NCBI RefSeq assembly: GCF_031454185.1
Contig: NZ_JAVDQI010000003.1
Span: forward strand, 124,001-188,000
DNA length: 64,000 nt
Source of the DNA: Methanococcoides alaskense
Lineage (GTDB): Archaea > Halobacteriota > Methanosarcinia > Methanosarcinales > Methanosarcinaceae
Reading direction: 5' to 3'
The notes under the pieces are model-generated. The model was not told the origin of the DNA and did not search any database. It was given only the letters and a program-made list of their open reading frames with translations. Positions 46,963 through 55,458 of the stretch are shown piece by piece. Both the position numbers and the translations under genes were made by a program. Position 1 is the stretch's first letter, and each line of letters starts with the position of its first letter.

Positions 46963-47151
46963 TTATTGATATGGAGCCATTGTGTCCACAAGCTCAACAT
47001 GAGCAAGGAACATTCTCCTGCAACAATACCTAACGAACTTAAGGTCATCGAGTACTGTAGCAGGGTCTTCTCCTTCACCTGTACGACGTTTGTACTCTTC
47101 CCAGCTTTCCGCAATAACCTTTCCACATGTGAAACAGCGAACTGGAATCAT
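46963..47151 (-). CDS. rpoN: RNA polymerase subunit RpoN (Rpb10 homologue)
   Basis: 62-residue zinc-binding RNA polymerase subunit. The atypical zinc motif CFTCG (residues 6-10) with RYCCRRM (about 42-48) is the Rpb10 signature. Follows rpsI by 14 bases in the ribosomal/polymerase operon. Confidence 0.95.
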   Translation of the reverse strand: MIPVRCFTCGKVIAESWEEYKRRTGEGEDPATVLDDLKFVRYCCRRMFLAHVELVDTMAPYQ

Positions 47152-47165
47152 TGTAACTACCCGCC

Positions 47166-47570
47166 TTACCTGTAAGATTTCTGATATTTAGCACGTGCAC
47201 CTGGTCCACCGAACTTCTTGGTCTCTTTCTTCCTGGCATCGTTTACCAGAAGATTCCTGTCGTATGCCATGAAAGCATCCCTGAGGTCGGTGTCGTTGGT
47301 CCACTCTACAATTCCTCTTGCGATAGCAGTTCTGATCGCATTTGCCTGGCCCATGATTCCGCCACCACTGACCTTTACATCAATGTCAAGGCCAGAAACA
47401 GCTTCGCTTGCCAGCATTAGAGGTTCGATGATCTTAAGTTTTGCGAACATAGGTTCGTAGATCTCAACAGGTTTCTTGTTGATCCTAGCTTTACCTGTTC
47501 CTGCAGAAACTGTTGCTCGTGCAATTGCAGTTTTGTTTTTACCGGACGTATTAACAACTTTAGTAGCCAT
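47166..47570 (-). CDS. rpsI: Ribosomal protein uS9
   Basis: 134 residues. GKNKTAIARATVSAGTGKAR near the N-terminus and the C-terminal tail GGPGARAKYQKSYR (which reaches the decoding centre) identify uS9. Between rplM and rpoN with short gaps (13 and 14 bases). Confidence 0.96.
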   Translation of the reverse strand: MATKVVNTSGKNKTAIARATVSAGTGKARINKKPVEIYEPMFAKLKIIEPLMLASEAVSGLDIDVKVSGGGIMGQANAIRTAIARGIVEWTNDTDLRDAFMAYDRNLLVNDARKKETKKFGGPGARAKYQKSYR

Positions 47571-47583
47571 GAATAAATCTCCC

Positions 47584-48003
47584 TTAGAATTTAGAACCTA
47601 ACTTGCGGCTTACATCGCCAATGGTCACATACTTGTTAGAGCTAAGACGTGTCATTTCTGCACTTTCGACACTAACAAATTCTGCACCCTGGTATTCATA
47701 AGGAATGCCTACGTACACCTTGAGACGAGCCATTGCGTCCTTGCCCCTTGCTCGTTTGTAAGGAAGCATACCCCTGACGGTCCTCTTGAGGATCCTGTCT
47801 GGTCTCCTTGGGAAGTAAGGACCGAATTCACGTGTGCCCATATTTCGAATAACGTCATATTCCTCAAAGGTAGTTACCTTTGAACCGGAGATCACTGCCT
47901 GCTCTGCATTCACAATGGAGACTTCTTCTCCTGAAAGCAACATCTGTGCAACGTTACTTGCGAGCCTGCCCATAATCAAACCATTTGCATCGATTACTGT
48001 CAT
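47584..48003 (-). CDS. rplM: Ribosomal protein uL13
   Basis: About 139 residues. VIDANGLIMGRLASNVAQ at the start and MLPYKRARGKDAMARLKVYVG identify uL13. A GTG at 48012 lies in frame but is part of GAGGTG, the ribosome site for the ATG at 48003, which is preferred. Ten-base gap after the eL18 gene. Confidence 0.95.
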   Translation of the reverse strand: MTVIDANGLIMGRLASNVAQMLLSGEEVSIVNAEQAVISGSKVTTFEEYDVIRNMGTREFGPYFPRRPDRILKRTVRGMLPYKRARGKDAMARLKVYVGIPYEYQGAEFVSVESAEMTRLSSNKYVTIGDVSRKLGSKF

Positions 48004-48013
48004 TTGAAACACC

Positions 48014-48394
48014 TCATTGCATGATCCTTATGCCAGAACCTGCTGGATTCTCTTCCAGAATCTGTTCAATGGTCATGCACTTTCCACCTGCACTTGTGAT
48101 CTTGTCCACAGCAGTTGTACTGAATGTTAGTGCTGCGACAGTTACAGCGTGACCGAGCGCGCCTGCACCCAATACCTTTCCAGGTATAAGTACGAGGTCA
48201 TTCTCAGCTGCATGCCTGTTGATCTTGCTCAGATTTACCTCAGCATAGATCCTGCTAGGTTTCTCGAGCCTTATCGCCATATCCCTCCAGATCGGTGCAT
48301 CATTCTCACGTGCAGTATCCTTAAGCACAGAGATCAATGCAGGAATCCGGGGGTTGGTTTTCCTTGTAATTTTCATTTGTGTTTTTTTACTCAT
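48014..48394 (-). CDS. rpl18e: Ribosomal protein eL18
   Basis: About 126 residues. TRKTNPRIPALISVLKDTA near the N-terminus and VLIPGKVLGAGALGHAVTVA in the middle identify eL18. The frame opens at 48409, but the ATG at 48394 with GGAGGGG upstream is preferred. First gene of the operon; rpoD, which precedes it in many relatives, is not here. Confidence 0.94.
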   Translation of the reverse strand: MSKKTQMKITRKTNPRIPALISVLKDTARENDAPIWRDMAIRLEKPSRIYAEVNLSKINRHAAENDLVLIPGKVLGAGALGHAVTVAALTFSTTAVDKITSAGGKCMTIEQILEENPAGSGIRIMQ

Positions 48395-48421
48395 AATGCC
48401 CCTCCGCAAGTTTTCTTACTC

Positions 48422-48500
48422 ACGCAGTAATGCGTTCGAACATTTGAACACTTTCCAGTCGATAATTAACTGGAGTTGCCATAATTATATTAATAGTACA
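48422..48500 (-). promoter_or_regulatory. Promoter and hairpin leader of the eL18 operon
   Basis: On the minus strand a TATA-like TATTAATATAAT lies at about 48484-48495. Downstream, where the leader begins, are CCAGT/ACTGG (48455-48473, nine-base loop) and ACGCA/TGCGT (48422-48435, four-base loop), with GTTCGAAC between them. Ribosomal protein operons often carry autoregulatory leader structures; this one is a candidate. Confidence 0.4.
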
Positions 48501-48525
48501 TAAAGATTGTGCGGATTCGAACCCC

Positions 48526-48993
48526 TCAGACAGACATCCCTGAAACCCTAGAATAGACATCATCGAACAACGGCCCCACATCACAACCCAGTTCATGCGC
48601 CACCAGCAAAGCTGCAACCTCTGCATCCAGAAGACCACCCAGCGATTCTTGCTTCTGATTGATACGTGAAACGACCTCCCTCTTGTCAATCCCACTATTT
48701 GAAACAATAATGTCCATTATCATTTCAATGGTCCCCTTCTCACGGAAAAGATCAGGAGAAGGCTTGAAGCCCGCAGGAATATCAAGAGAAGATGCATCCA
48801 GGTTCAAGACAAGTTCGCCTTCATCGAACTTCAAAATACCAGACATAATACCCTGGTCTCTCACCTTTGAAGCTTGGGCCGGAGACATCCATTTAAGATC
48901 GAAGGACAACGAGAACTCAAAGTCCTTTATCGAAAGAGAAGAAGTAGCATTCTTCTTAAAAGGCGATGCTACCACAAGAGAAAGTTCGTCCAT
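48526..48993 (-). CDS. DUF2240-like archaeal protein
   Basis: 155-residue soluble protein. The first part (SSLSIKDFEFSLSFDLKWMSPAQASKV) is followed by an acidic linker, and the C-terminal half is helical (EMIMDIIVSNSGIDKREVVSRINQKQ). It fits my memory of the DUF2240 (COG3612) archaeal family, function unknown, with a possible winged-helix N-terminus. Its ATG overlaps the stop of the preceding gene by one base (TAATG), so the two are coupled. Confidence 0.6.
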   Translation of the reverse strand: MDELSLVVASPFKKNATSSLSIKDFEFSLSFDLKWMSPAQASKVRDQGIMSGILKFDEGELVLNLDASSLDIPAGFKPSPDLFREKGTIEMIMDIIVSNSGIDKREVVSRINQKQESLGGLLDAEVAALLVAHELGCDVGPLFDDVYSRVSGMSV

Positions 48994-49475
48994 TATGCAC
49001 CACGTCTAAGCTCATCTATAATAGTATCTGCGACCCTGCCGCATTCAGTCCTTTCCGGACCATCTATATGATTGATCCTCAGAGTAAGTACCTCAGACTC
49101 AAGGATGGCACGCACCAGATATGCATCGCCCTTGATAGGTACACGATTGTATTTCCCATCAAGATAACTATAGGAAAGATTCACCCTGAAATCGATGATC
49201 CCCTCCGGTTCAATAGTCTCAAGGACGGAATCCACATTATTATAGTTCAGTGAGGTAAACTCCATACCATTCATAGCGATCTCAACATTTATCCCCCGCT
49301 TCGCCTGAATTCGATGTCCTTTCTTAGTAGTCGATTCGGTCACGAACATGCCGAACTTACCATCCATACCCGCCATTGCCTTCACAAAATAGATCAGGTC
49401 TGAATAATAGCGATGCTTCTGTTCAAACTGGACTTCCCTGTGTGGGAAACGATGGTATACCCGCTTTCTCATCAT
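48993..49475 (-). CDS. Conserved hypothetical archaeal protein
   Basis: About 160 residues from the ATG at 49475 (GGAGG eleven bases upstream). The open frame reaches a TTG at 49544, but the added residues are not convincing. The N-terminus is basic and aromatic (RKRVYHRFPHREVQFEQKHR). No cysteine cluster, membrane segment or known motif was recognised. It lies between serA and the DUF2240-like gene on the same strand and is coupled to the latter. Function unknown. Confidence 0.65.
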   Translation of the reverse strand: MMRKRVYHRFPHREVQFEQKHRYYSDLIYFVKAMAGMDGKFGMFVTESTTKKGHRIQAKRGINVEIAMNGMEFTSLNYNNVDSVLETIEPEGIIDFRVNLSYSYLDGKYNRVPIKGDAYLVRAILESEVLTLRINHIDGPERTECGRVADTIIDELRRGA

Positions 49476-49546
49476 ATAGATACATGCCTCCGATCCAAAC
49501 ACGGAATGTATGCGTGGGCGATCACTGCCCACACATAAAATCAATT

Positions 49547-51118
49547 TTAAAGTGTAACTAATTTTGCATCAAGGATCCCATCGATGGCACGGATCTCATC
49601 AAGTATAGTCTCAGATACCTCATTATCAACATTAAGAGCCATGATGGTCTTGCCTCCGACTTCCACACGGCCTACCTGCATACCGGAAATATTTATTTCG
49701 TTCTCGCCAAGCACTATGCAGCATGGACCAATGACGTTCGGACGATTGATGTGGTTCGAAACGATCATAAAACCGTGAGGAACAAGATCCACATACTGAC
49801 CATCGATCATAACGATCTTTGGCTCACGACCGACCACTGCACCGGAAACGGACTTTGTGTTCGTACCCTGGAAAAGAGTGATCCTAATGGTTGAAGCATG
49901 ATCACCGGAAGTTTCGGATTTACTCTCAACTACCTCGACGTTTCGGGACTTGGCCAACGAAGGAGCGTTCACATAGTTCACTGCAGAACCAACTGCATCC
50001 TCAAGAATGCCCTTTAAAGCTGCAACAGTTACAGCCCTTGTATCCTTATCAGCGATCTCACCATTGTAAGATATCTCGATCTTATTGTAATTAGCATCAA
50101 GAAGCTGTGATGCCACACTGCCCAACGTCTCAGCAAGCCCAATATAAGGAGCAAGTGTCGCCATTACTTCTGGTTTCACAGCAGGAATATTGATGGTATT
50201 ACGTGCAGAACCACCATTCAGAACAGAAATTATCTCTTCAGCAACAGATACTGCAACATTGACCTGTGCCTCTTCTGTTGATGCACCCAAATGAGGCGTT
50301 ACGATCACATTATCAAGACCAAGGAAAGGACAGTCAAATGGAGGTTCACTGGTGAATACATCGATAGCAGCACCGGCGATATTCCCATCCCTTGCAGCAT
50401 CGGCAAGAGCTTCCTCATTGATAATTCCCCCACGTGCACAATTAATGACCCTTGCGGAGCTCTTCATCATATCGAACTGTGCTTTATCGAGGATATTACG
50501 AGTCTCTTTTATAAGCGGAGTATGAACTGTAATGAAATCTGCCCTCTGAGCAATATCGTCAACGGTAGTAAGTTCAACACCCATATCCTTGGCACGGTCT
50601 TCAGTAACGAAAGGATCATAGGCCAAAATAGACATTTCAAGACCCTGTGCACGTTTCGCAACTTCAGCGCCAATACGCCCCAGACCGATGACACCAAGTG
50701 TCTTCCCATTGACCTCGACACCCATGAAGTTCTTACGTTCCCATTTCTTAGCCTTTAAAGAAGCATTCGCCTGAGGGATGTTCCTTGCCATCGACATCAT
50801 CATAGCAATAGTGTGTTCTGCTGCGGAGAGCATGTTACCCTCAGGAGCATTAACAACAATAATACCTTTCTCGGTAGCTGCATCCACATCGATATTATCG
50901 ACACCTACACCAGCCCTACCCACGATCTTGAGATTGTCAGCAGCATCGATTACCCTTTTTGTGACCTGTGTACCACTGCGAATGACAAGAGCATCGAAAC
51001 TACCGATCTTATCTACAAGTTCGTCCTCAGAAAGACCCGTTGAAACATCAACGTCAAAATGCTCACTTAACTTTGAAACTCCTTCCTCTGATAATGAATC
51101 GCTTACCAATACTTTCAT
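49547..51118 (-). CDS. serA: D-3-phosphoglycerate dehydrogenase
   Basis: First step of serine synthesis: NAD-dependent oxidation of 3-phosphoglycerate. 523 residues, the long type: substrate/NAD domains with GRAGVGVDNIDVDAAT, the Rossmann motif GLGRIGAEVAKRAQ (about 144-157), INCARGGIINEEAL and catalytic His in TPHLGAST; then an intervening domain and a C-terminal ACT domain (about 450-523) for serine feedback. Regulation may also occur at the palindrome upstream (51195-51213). Confidence 0.95.
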   Translation of the reverse strand: MKVLVSDSLSEEGVSKLSEHFDVDVSTGLSEDELVDKIGSFDALVIRSGTQVTKRVIDAADNLKIVGRAGVGVDNIDVDAATEKGIIVVNAPEGNMLSAAEHTIAMMMSMARNIPQANASLKAKKWERKNFMGVEVNGKTLGVIGLGRIGAEVAKRAQGLEMSILAYDPFVTEDRAKDMGVELTTVDDIAQRADFITVHTPLIKETRNILDKAQFDMMKSSARVINCARGGIINEEALADAARDGNIAGAAIDVFTSEPPFDCPFLGLDNVIVTPHLGASTEEAQVNVAVSVAEEIISVLNGGSARNTINIPAVKPEVMATLAPYIGLAETLGSVASQLLDANYNKIEISYNGEIADKDTRAVTVAALKGILEDAVGSAVNYVNAPSLAKSRNVEVVESKSETSGDHASTIRITLFQGTNTKSVSGAVVGREPKIVMIDGQYVDLVPHGFMIVSNHINRPNVIGPCCIVLGENEINISGMQVGRVEVGGKTIMALNVDNEVSETILDEIRAIDGILDAKLVTL

Positions 51119-51194
51119 ATTTAGAATCTCCGGATGTGATAATAAAATGTGATCTTATGAATAGGACACAAAACACTGTTTCAATATGTCCATT

Positions 51195-51227
51195 AATGAC
51201 ATGTTTTGTCATTTACCTATTATAAAA
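51195..51227 (-). promoter_or_regulatory. Predicted serA promoter with palindrome
   Basis: AATGACA-TGTTT-TGTCATT (51195-51213) is a 7-base perfect inverted repeat. On the minus strand a TATA-like element GTTTTATAATAG (51217-51228) lies just upstream, so the palindrome would span the predicted transcription start, a repressor-like position. Confidence 0.38.
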
Positions 51228-51389
51228 CACATCCTTCTAAATATAGCTAACTATACTTACAGAAGATCAGAACAGATACATCACAGACAGATCAGGACAG
51301 CATAACGTACAAGTGAAGTAAAAAGAAAAATGAAAGGACATATGTCCTTCAGATATTATAATTAAGATATTTCACTAAATATACAGCCT

Positions 51390-51665
51390 TTACTTAATGT
51401 AAAGTCCACACTTACAGGAACCACGCATCTCTACATCACGAGTCCGAGCAGCACATGGACAGATGATCTTCTTATCCTTTTCCACATCTTCGGTCCTTTT
51501 CTGGCAGAAACAATACCATTCCCCATATTCACGTTTATTATTACAGATTCCCTTGACAGCGGTCGTTATGACATCATAATCAGGGTTCAGCCTATAACCA
51601 GTGGTCTCTGCATTCTTCTTTGATTTATTATAGAATTCTTCTTCAAGTTCGCCTTCGAATTTCAT
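51390..51665 (-). CDS. Ferredoxin:thioredoxin reductase catalytic-subunit-like protein
   Basis: 91-residue Fe-S/disulfide protein. Cysteines occur as GICNN, WYCFCQ, ICPCAA and GSCKCGLY, matching the FTR-beta pattern CxC...CPC...CxC with an additional Cys. In methanogens such proteins reduce thioredoxin with ferredoxin electrons; the exact partner is unknown here. AGGAAGTGA lies upstream of the ATG. Downstream of FprA on the same strand, 36 bases away, consistent with a redox-defence role. Confidence 0.88.
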   Translation of the reverse strand: MKFEGELEEEFYNKSKKNAETTGYRLNPDYDVITTAVKGICNNKREYGEWYCFCQKRTEDVEKDKKIICPCAARTRDVEMRGSCKCGLYIK

Positions 51666-51701
51666 TTATCATCACTTCCTTGTTTTCAATTAAAGTCAAT
51701 A

Positions 51702-52916
51702 TCAGTCCGACCGCTCCAATGCAAGCTCTGCAAGCCTTACACCGAGTTCTCGACACGCCTTAAGATCAGCCTCATATGGCCTGTACTTTACCTGAAGGCC
51801 CGGCTCAATTATCTCAAGCCCCGCAGATACCATCATTTCCTCAACATGCTTAACCGCACCGCCGCCCCAGCCAAATGAACCGAAAGCAACAGCACCCTTG
51901 CCTTTAGGACGAAGCCCTTTAAGGTATGTAAGGAAACCGGATATTGTAAAGAACATGGTACTATGCATGGTCGGAGAACCAACAGCAATGACAGGAGATG
52001 ACATGAGCTCACGTAGCAGCATACTCCAGTCATTTTTTCGAAGGTGGAACAACCTGGCTTCAGCACCGCCTTCAGATATCCCTTCAACGATCTCCTTTGC
52101 CATTATCTCAGTACTGTTCCACATCGTATCATATATAACCAATACCTTTGGAACAGTTTCCCCTTTAGCCCATTTAACATAAGCGTCCACGATCCTCATA
52201 GGGTCCTTTCGCCATATGACCCCATGAGAAGGCGCTATCATATCAAATTCAAGCCCAAGTTCCGCGATCTTATCAGCATACTTGAGTACCTTGGAACCAA
52301 AAGGAAGGAGGATGTTCGCATAATATATCGCAGCATCTTCCATAGCCCCGCATTCCACCTCATCCTCGAACCTCACCGAAGTGGCGAGATGTTGCCCAAA
52401 AGCATCATTGGAGAACAGAATATGATCTTCTTTCAAATACGTATGCATGCTATCTGGCCAATGCAACATTGGAGTCTCGATGAACATAAGCGTGCGTGAA
52501 CCAATATCAAGTTCATAACCAGTATCCACGATCTCAAAATTCCAGTCCATGCACCCACCGGATTCATAATGCTCATCAAGGCCGGCCTTACCCCGCTTAG
52601 TACAAAATAACTTAGCATCCTTTGCCAGTTCCATGATAGCAGGCAGACCACTTGAATGGTCCATCTCCACATGATTACAGATGACATTGTCTATTTTTGA
52701 AGGATTGACGATCCTTCGGATCTTCTCGATCATCTCCGGTGCAAACTCGGCCTTTACAGTATCTATGAGAGTTATCTTCTCATCGACTATTAGATAAGCA
52801 TTGTAAGTACCACCTTTCGGAGTTGCATAACCATGGAAATCACGTAGGTTCCAGTCAATAACACCTACCCAGTAGATACCTTTTGCAACTTCGAAAGTAT
52901 CATTTATAATGCTCAT
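51702..52916 (-). CDS. fprA: Flavodiiron protein FprA, F420H2 oxidase
   Basis: Reduces O2 to water with F420H2. 404 residues. N-terminal metallo-beta-lactamase-like diiron domain with HVEMDHSSG (about 82-90) and MLHWPDSMHTY; C-terminal flavodoxin domain from about 255 (VIYDTMWNSTEIMAKEIVEG, SPTMHSTMFF, FGSFGWGGGAVKH). NO reduction is possible for the family, but the methanogen enzymes are mainly oxidases. It follows the ferritin-like gene by 18 bases and probably forms one operon with it. Confidence 0.95.
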   Translation of the reverse strand: MSIINDTFEVAKGIYWVGVIDWNLRDFHGYATPKGGTYNAYLIVDEKITLIDTVKAEFAPEMIEKIRRIVNPSKIDNVICNHVEMDHSSGLPAIMELAKDAKLFCTKRGKAGLDEHYESGGCMDWNFEIVDTGYELDIGSRTLMFIETPMLHWPDSMHTYLKEDHILFSNDAFGQHLATSVRFEDEVECGAMEDAAIYYANILLPFGSKVLKYADKIAELGLEFDMIAPSHGVIWRKDPMRIVDAYVKWAKGETVPKVLVIYDTMWNSTEIMAKEIVEGISEGGAEARLFHLRKNDWSMLLRELMSSPVIAVGSPTMHSTMFFTISGFLTYLKGLRPKGKGAVAFGSFGWGGGAVKHVEEMMVSAGLEIIEPGLQVKYRPYEADLKACRELGVRLAELALERSD

Positions 52917-52934
52917 ACCATTTACCCCGTCAAA

Positions 52935-53411
52935 TCAGGTCTGCATCCTGAACTGTGTAGACGATTCGAGAAATCCATCTATGAGATCATAATGACCTCT
53001 TTCGACCAAAGCAAGCTCCTCGAAAAACTTCTTCTGTTCAGCATCATCAGCATTCTTAGAAAGCATTTTGTAAAGATCTTCAGTCTTTCTTTCAAGCCTC
53101 ATGGCTGCAAGCATGGCACCGACCTCCCCAATATCATCCCCGACAAACTCTGAAGAGAAAGCACTCTTAAAATCAGGAGCATCCGAAACATTATCGAACA
53201 GAAGGATCTCACCTTCAAGATAATTGACCAGATATTGAGCATGCTTCTTTTCCTCTTCAGCAAGATAAAGGAACATATCCTTTGCAGCCGGATCAGAGGT
53301 ATTCCCTGCAGACTCAAGGTAAAAATCCCTACCTTGATCCTCAAAAGAGATACCAAGCCTTACCGCATCTTCAATCGAATCTATACTCCCCAGATTATAG
53401 GATTCATTCAA
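52935..53411 (-). CDS. Ferritin-like (rubrerythrin-family) diiron protein
   Basis: 158 residues, four-helix bundle with Glu in SFEDQGRDFYLES and two ExxH motifs (EEEKKHAQYL, about 52-60; ALVERGHYDLI, about 135-145). No rubredoxin domain. The start is a TTG at 53411 without a clear ribosome site; a GGGGAG is present at about residue 7-8, so a later non-ATG start is possible. Precedes fprA, which suggests peroxide or iron handling in oxygen defence. Confidence 0.78.
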   Translation of the reverse strand: MNESYNLGSIDSIEDAVRLGISFEDQGRDFYLESAGNTSDPAAKDMFLYLAEEEKKHAQYLVNYLEGEILLFDNVSDAPDFKSAFSSEFVGDDIGEVGAMLAAMRLERKTEDLYKMLSKNADDAEQKKFFEELALVERGHYDLIDGFLESSTQFRMQT

Positions 53412-53617
53412 TGTGTCTGAAATAATATCATCTCCATGTATTTTTTTCTTAAGCCAAACAAACGCAATAGCTACATCCTAATTGATTTCGCTATCAATAG
53501 AGAAGCAAGATAACCTAAAAAATAAACAGCTTTCCCAACTTAAAAAGCTTTCTAAAGCAAACAGCAACCCAAGGGCATACCCCATCCCAATAATAATTAT
53601 ATTAGAAACCTTTTTAA

Positions 53618-53675
53618 TTAACGTTAAACATTAAGACATTGCATAACGATTATACAATATACATAGTCAATCGTT
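53618..53675 (+). promoter_or_regulatory. Predicted promoter region of the inositol-phosphate synthase gene
   Basis: In the 287-base divergent gap, a 10-base palindrome TTAACGTTAA (53618-53627) lies upstream of TATA-like TATACAATATA (53651-53661). The latter is flanked by AACGAT (53645-53650) and ATCGTT (53670-53675), an inverted repeat with 19 bases between. The ribosome site GAGGAAG follows near 53689. Operator roles are inference. Confidence 0.3.
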
Positions 53676-53698
53676 CACTTTAGTTAAGAGGAAGTGTT

Positions 53699-54802
53699 AT
53701 GGACAAGATAAAAATCGCAATCGCAGGACTTGGCAACTGTGCAAGTTCACTGATCCAGGGCCTTGAGTACTATAAAGACAAAGAGGAAAAGGATGCGATA
53801 GGACTTATGCATTGGGAGATAGGTGGGTACAGACCTTTTGACATTGAAGTAGTCGCAGCATTTGACATTGATGAGAGGAAGGTCGGAAAGGACATATCAG
53901 AGGCCATTTTTGCACATCCGAACTGTACGACCGTATTCTGCCCAGATATACCAGAGACCGGAGTAAAGGTCACAATGGGAAATATCAAGGACGGTGTGTC
54001 CGAACACATGGAAAGCTACGAGGACCAGTACAGGTTCATTCCGGCAACAGAACCCGAATCTACAGAAGAAGATGTCGTATCCATTCTAAAGGACTCCGGT
54101 GCTGAGGTACTTTTGAACTTCCTCCCAGTAGGATCTGAAGAAGGAACAAAGTTCTACGCACAATGCGCACTCGATGCAAATGTCGGATTTGTCAACAACA
54201 TGCCAGTATTCATTGCGAGCAACCCGGAATGGGGACAAAAGTTCGCAGACAAGGGAATTCCAATAATCGGTGATGATATCAAAGCACAGCTTGGTGCAAC
54301 CATAACACACCGTACACTTGCAGACCTTTTCAATAAAAGGGGAGTTAAACTGGAGAGGACATACCAGCTCAACACCGGCGGTAACACAGATTTCCTCAAC
54401 ATGCTCAACCGCGACAGGCTTTCTTCAAAGAAGACCTCAAAGACAGAAGCTGTCCAGTCAGTCCTTGCGGAAAGGCTCGATGATCACAACATCCATATAG
54501 GACCAAGCGATTACGTCCCATGGCAGCAGGACAACAAGCTATGTTTCCTGAGAATGGAAGGAAAGCTCTTCGGAGACGTACCAATGAACATCGAACTTCG
54601 TCTTTCGGTCGAAGATTCACCAAACTCCGCAGGAGTTGTCATTGATGCCATACGCTGCTGTAAACTTGCACTGGTCAGAGGAGTAGGCGGAATACTCTAT
54701 TCACCATCCTCATACTTCATGAAACACCCACCTCAGCAGTTCACTGACGATGTGGCACACCTCATGACAAATGAGTTCATAGAAGGCAAAAGAGATAACT
54801 GA
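53699..54802 (+). CDS. ino1: Inositol-3-phosphate synthase
   Basis: Converts glucose 6-phosphate to myo-inositol phosphate, the precursor of archaetidylinositol and possibly of compatible solutes. 367 residues. NAD-binding motif IAIAGLGNCASSLIQG (residues 7-22), VVAAFDIDERKVGKD, NFLPVGSEEG, DDIKAQLGATITHRTL and LNTGGNTDFLNM are family signatures. Monocistronic, followed by a hairpin terminator shared with the opposite strand. Confidence 0.94.
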   Translation: MDKIKIAIAGLGNCASSLIQGLEYYKDKEEKDAIGLMHWEIGGYRPFDIEVVAAFDIDERKVGKDISEAIFAHPNCTTVFCPDIPETGVKVTMGNIKDGVSEHMESYEDQYRFIPATEPESTEEDVVSILKDSGAEVLLNFLPVGSEEGTKFYAQCALDANVGFVNNMPVFIASNPEWGQKFADKGIPIIGDDIKAQLGATITHRTLADLFNKRGVKLERTYQLNTGGNTDFLNMLNRDRLSSKKTSKTEAVQSVLAERLDDHNIHIGPSDYVPWQQDNKLCFLRMEGKLFGDVPMNIELRLSVEDSPNSAGVVIDAIRCCKLALVRGVGGILYSPSSYFMKHPPQQFTDDVAHLMTNEFIEGKRDN

Positions 54803-54866
54803 GCTATTTTAAGATCGATATCTCAGCAGAGGATACAGAATATTTTCAGAAATAAAGTAATTAAAT

Positions 54867-54899
54867 GATGGGTATTTCCGGAACTAGCCGGAAACCATC
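54867..54899. terminator. Bidirectional hairpin between ino1 and afpA
   Basis: GATGG-GTA-TTTCCGG-AACTAG-CCGGAAA-CCATC: 12 base pairs with a three-base bulge, directly before the afpA stop and after ino1. A T run follows on the plus strand (54904-54908). Suitable to end transcripts from both sides. Confidence 0.7.
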
Positions 54900-54901
54900 A
54901 C

Positions 54902-55444
54902 TTATTTTTCCACGCCGAGGATCTTGTAAATATCTTCCGGTTTTTCGATGAGCGTTATATTTTCCATCTGTGAAAGTTTCTCAGAATTGGAAACATCTAT
55001 TTCACGCATCTTCAACGTCATCTTCCTTCCACTGGGTGCATAAGTATCCACAGTTCCACGTTTCTGATCAACTGCAAGAATATAGATAGGCGTATCACCT
55101 TTTGCAGTCTGTGCAACTACATTCGTAACAAGCGTATCGGCGATGCCGTGAACGATCTTAGCCACACTGTTAGCCGTTGCAGGTGAAATTATCAAAGCAT
55201 CGTAATAACCCACCTGAAGAGGGCCTGCAATGAAAGGCGAGTTCGGACCCACACCAGTCTTGAAATTAGGGAAATCCCTCTGAATATCATCCCAAATACG
55301 ATACCATTTCATAACGGTCTCCCCCTCCTTTGAAAGGAAGACCATGAACTCAAGATCAGTACGTTCCTGAATGTCCTTCATGACCTGATAAGTCTCAACT
55401 ATCTGGTCACCTGAACCTGTAATACCCCATGCAATACGTTTCAT
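54902..55444 (-). CDS. afpA: Archaeoflavoprotein AfpA-type flavoprotein
   Basis: 180-residue flavin protein of the flavoprotein/DfpA fold; best fit is archaeoflavoprotein AfpA, which accepts electrons from ferredoxin or iron-sulfur flavoprotein. N-terminal GITGSGDQIVETYQVM, flavin-site region SPFIAGPLQVGYYDALIISPATANSVAKI (in parts), and GIADTLVTN are visible. Dihydromethanopterin reductase DmrB is a related alternative. Last gene of the cytochrome-Isf-FNR-rubrerythrin operon, 14 bases after rubrerythrin. Confidence 0.82.
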   Translation of the reverse strand: MKRIAWGITGSGDQIVETYQVMKDIQERTDLEFMVFLSKEGETVMKWYRIWDDIQRDFPNFKTGVGPNSPFIAGPLQVGYYDALIISPATANSVAKIVHGIADTLVTNVVAQTAKGDTPIYILAVDQKRGTVDTYAPSGRKMTLKMREIDVSNSEKLSQMENITLIEKPEDIYKILGVEK

Positions 55445-55458
55445 ATCATAACCTCACA

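Noticed and set aside
47166..48012. Many opposite-strand frames over genes in the window
   Set aside because: They are shadows of highly biased coding sequence, without ribosome sites or recognisable protein features.
48511..48526. GGATTCGAACCCC resembling a tRNA T-loop on the minus strand
   Set aside because: It overlaps the end of the DUF2240-like gene and no stem, anticodon arm or acceptor can be built around it.
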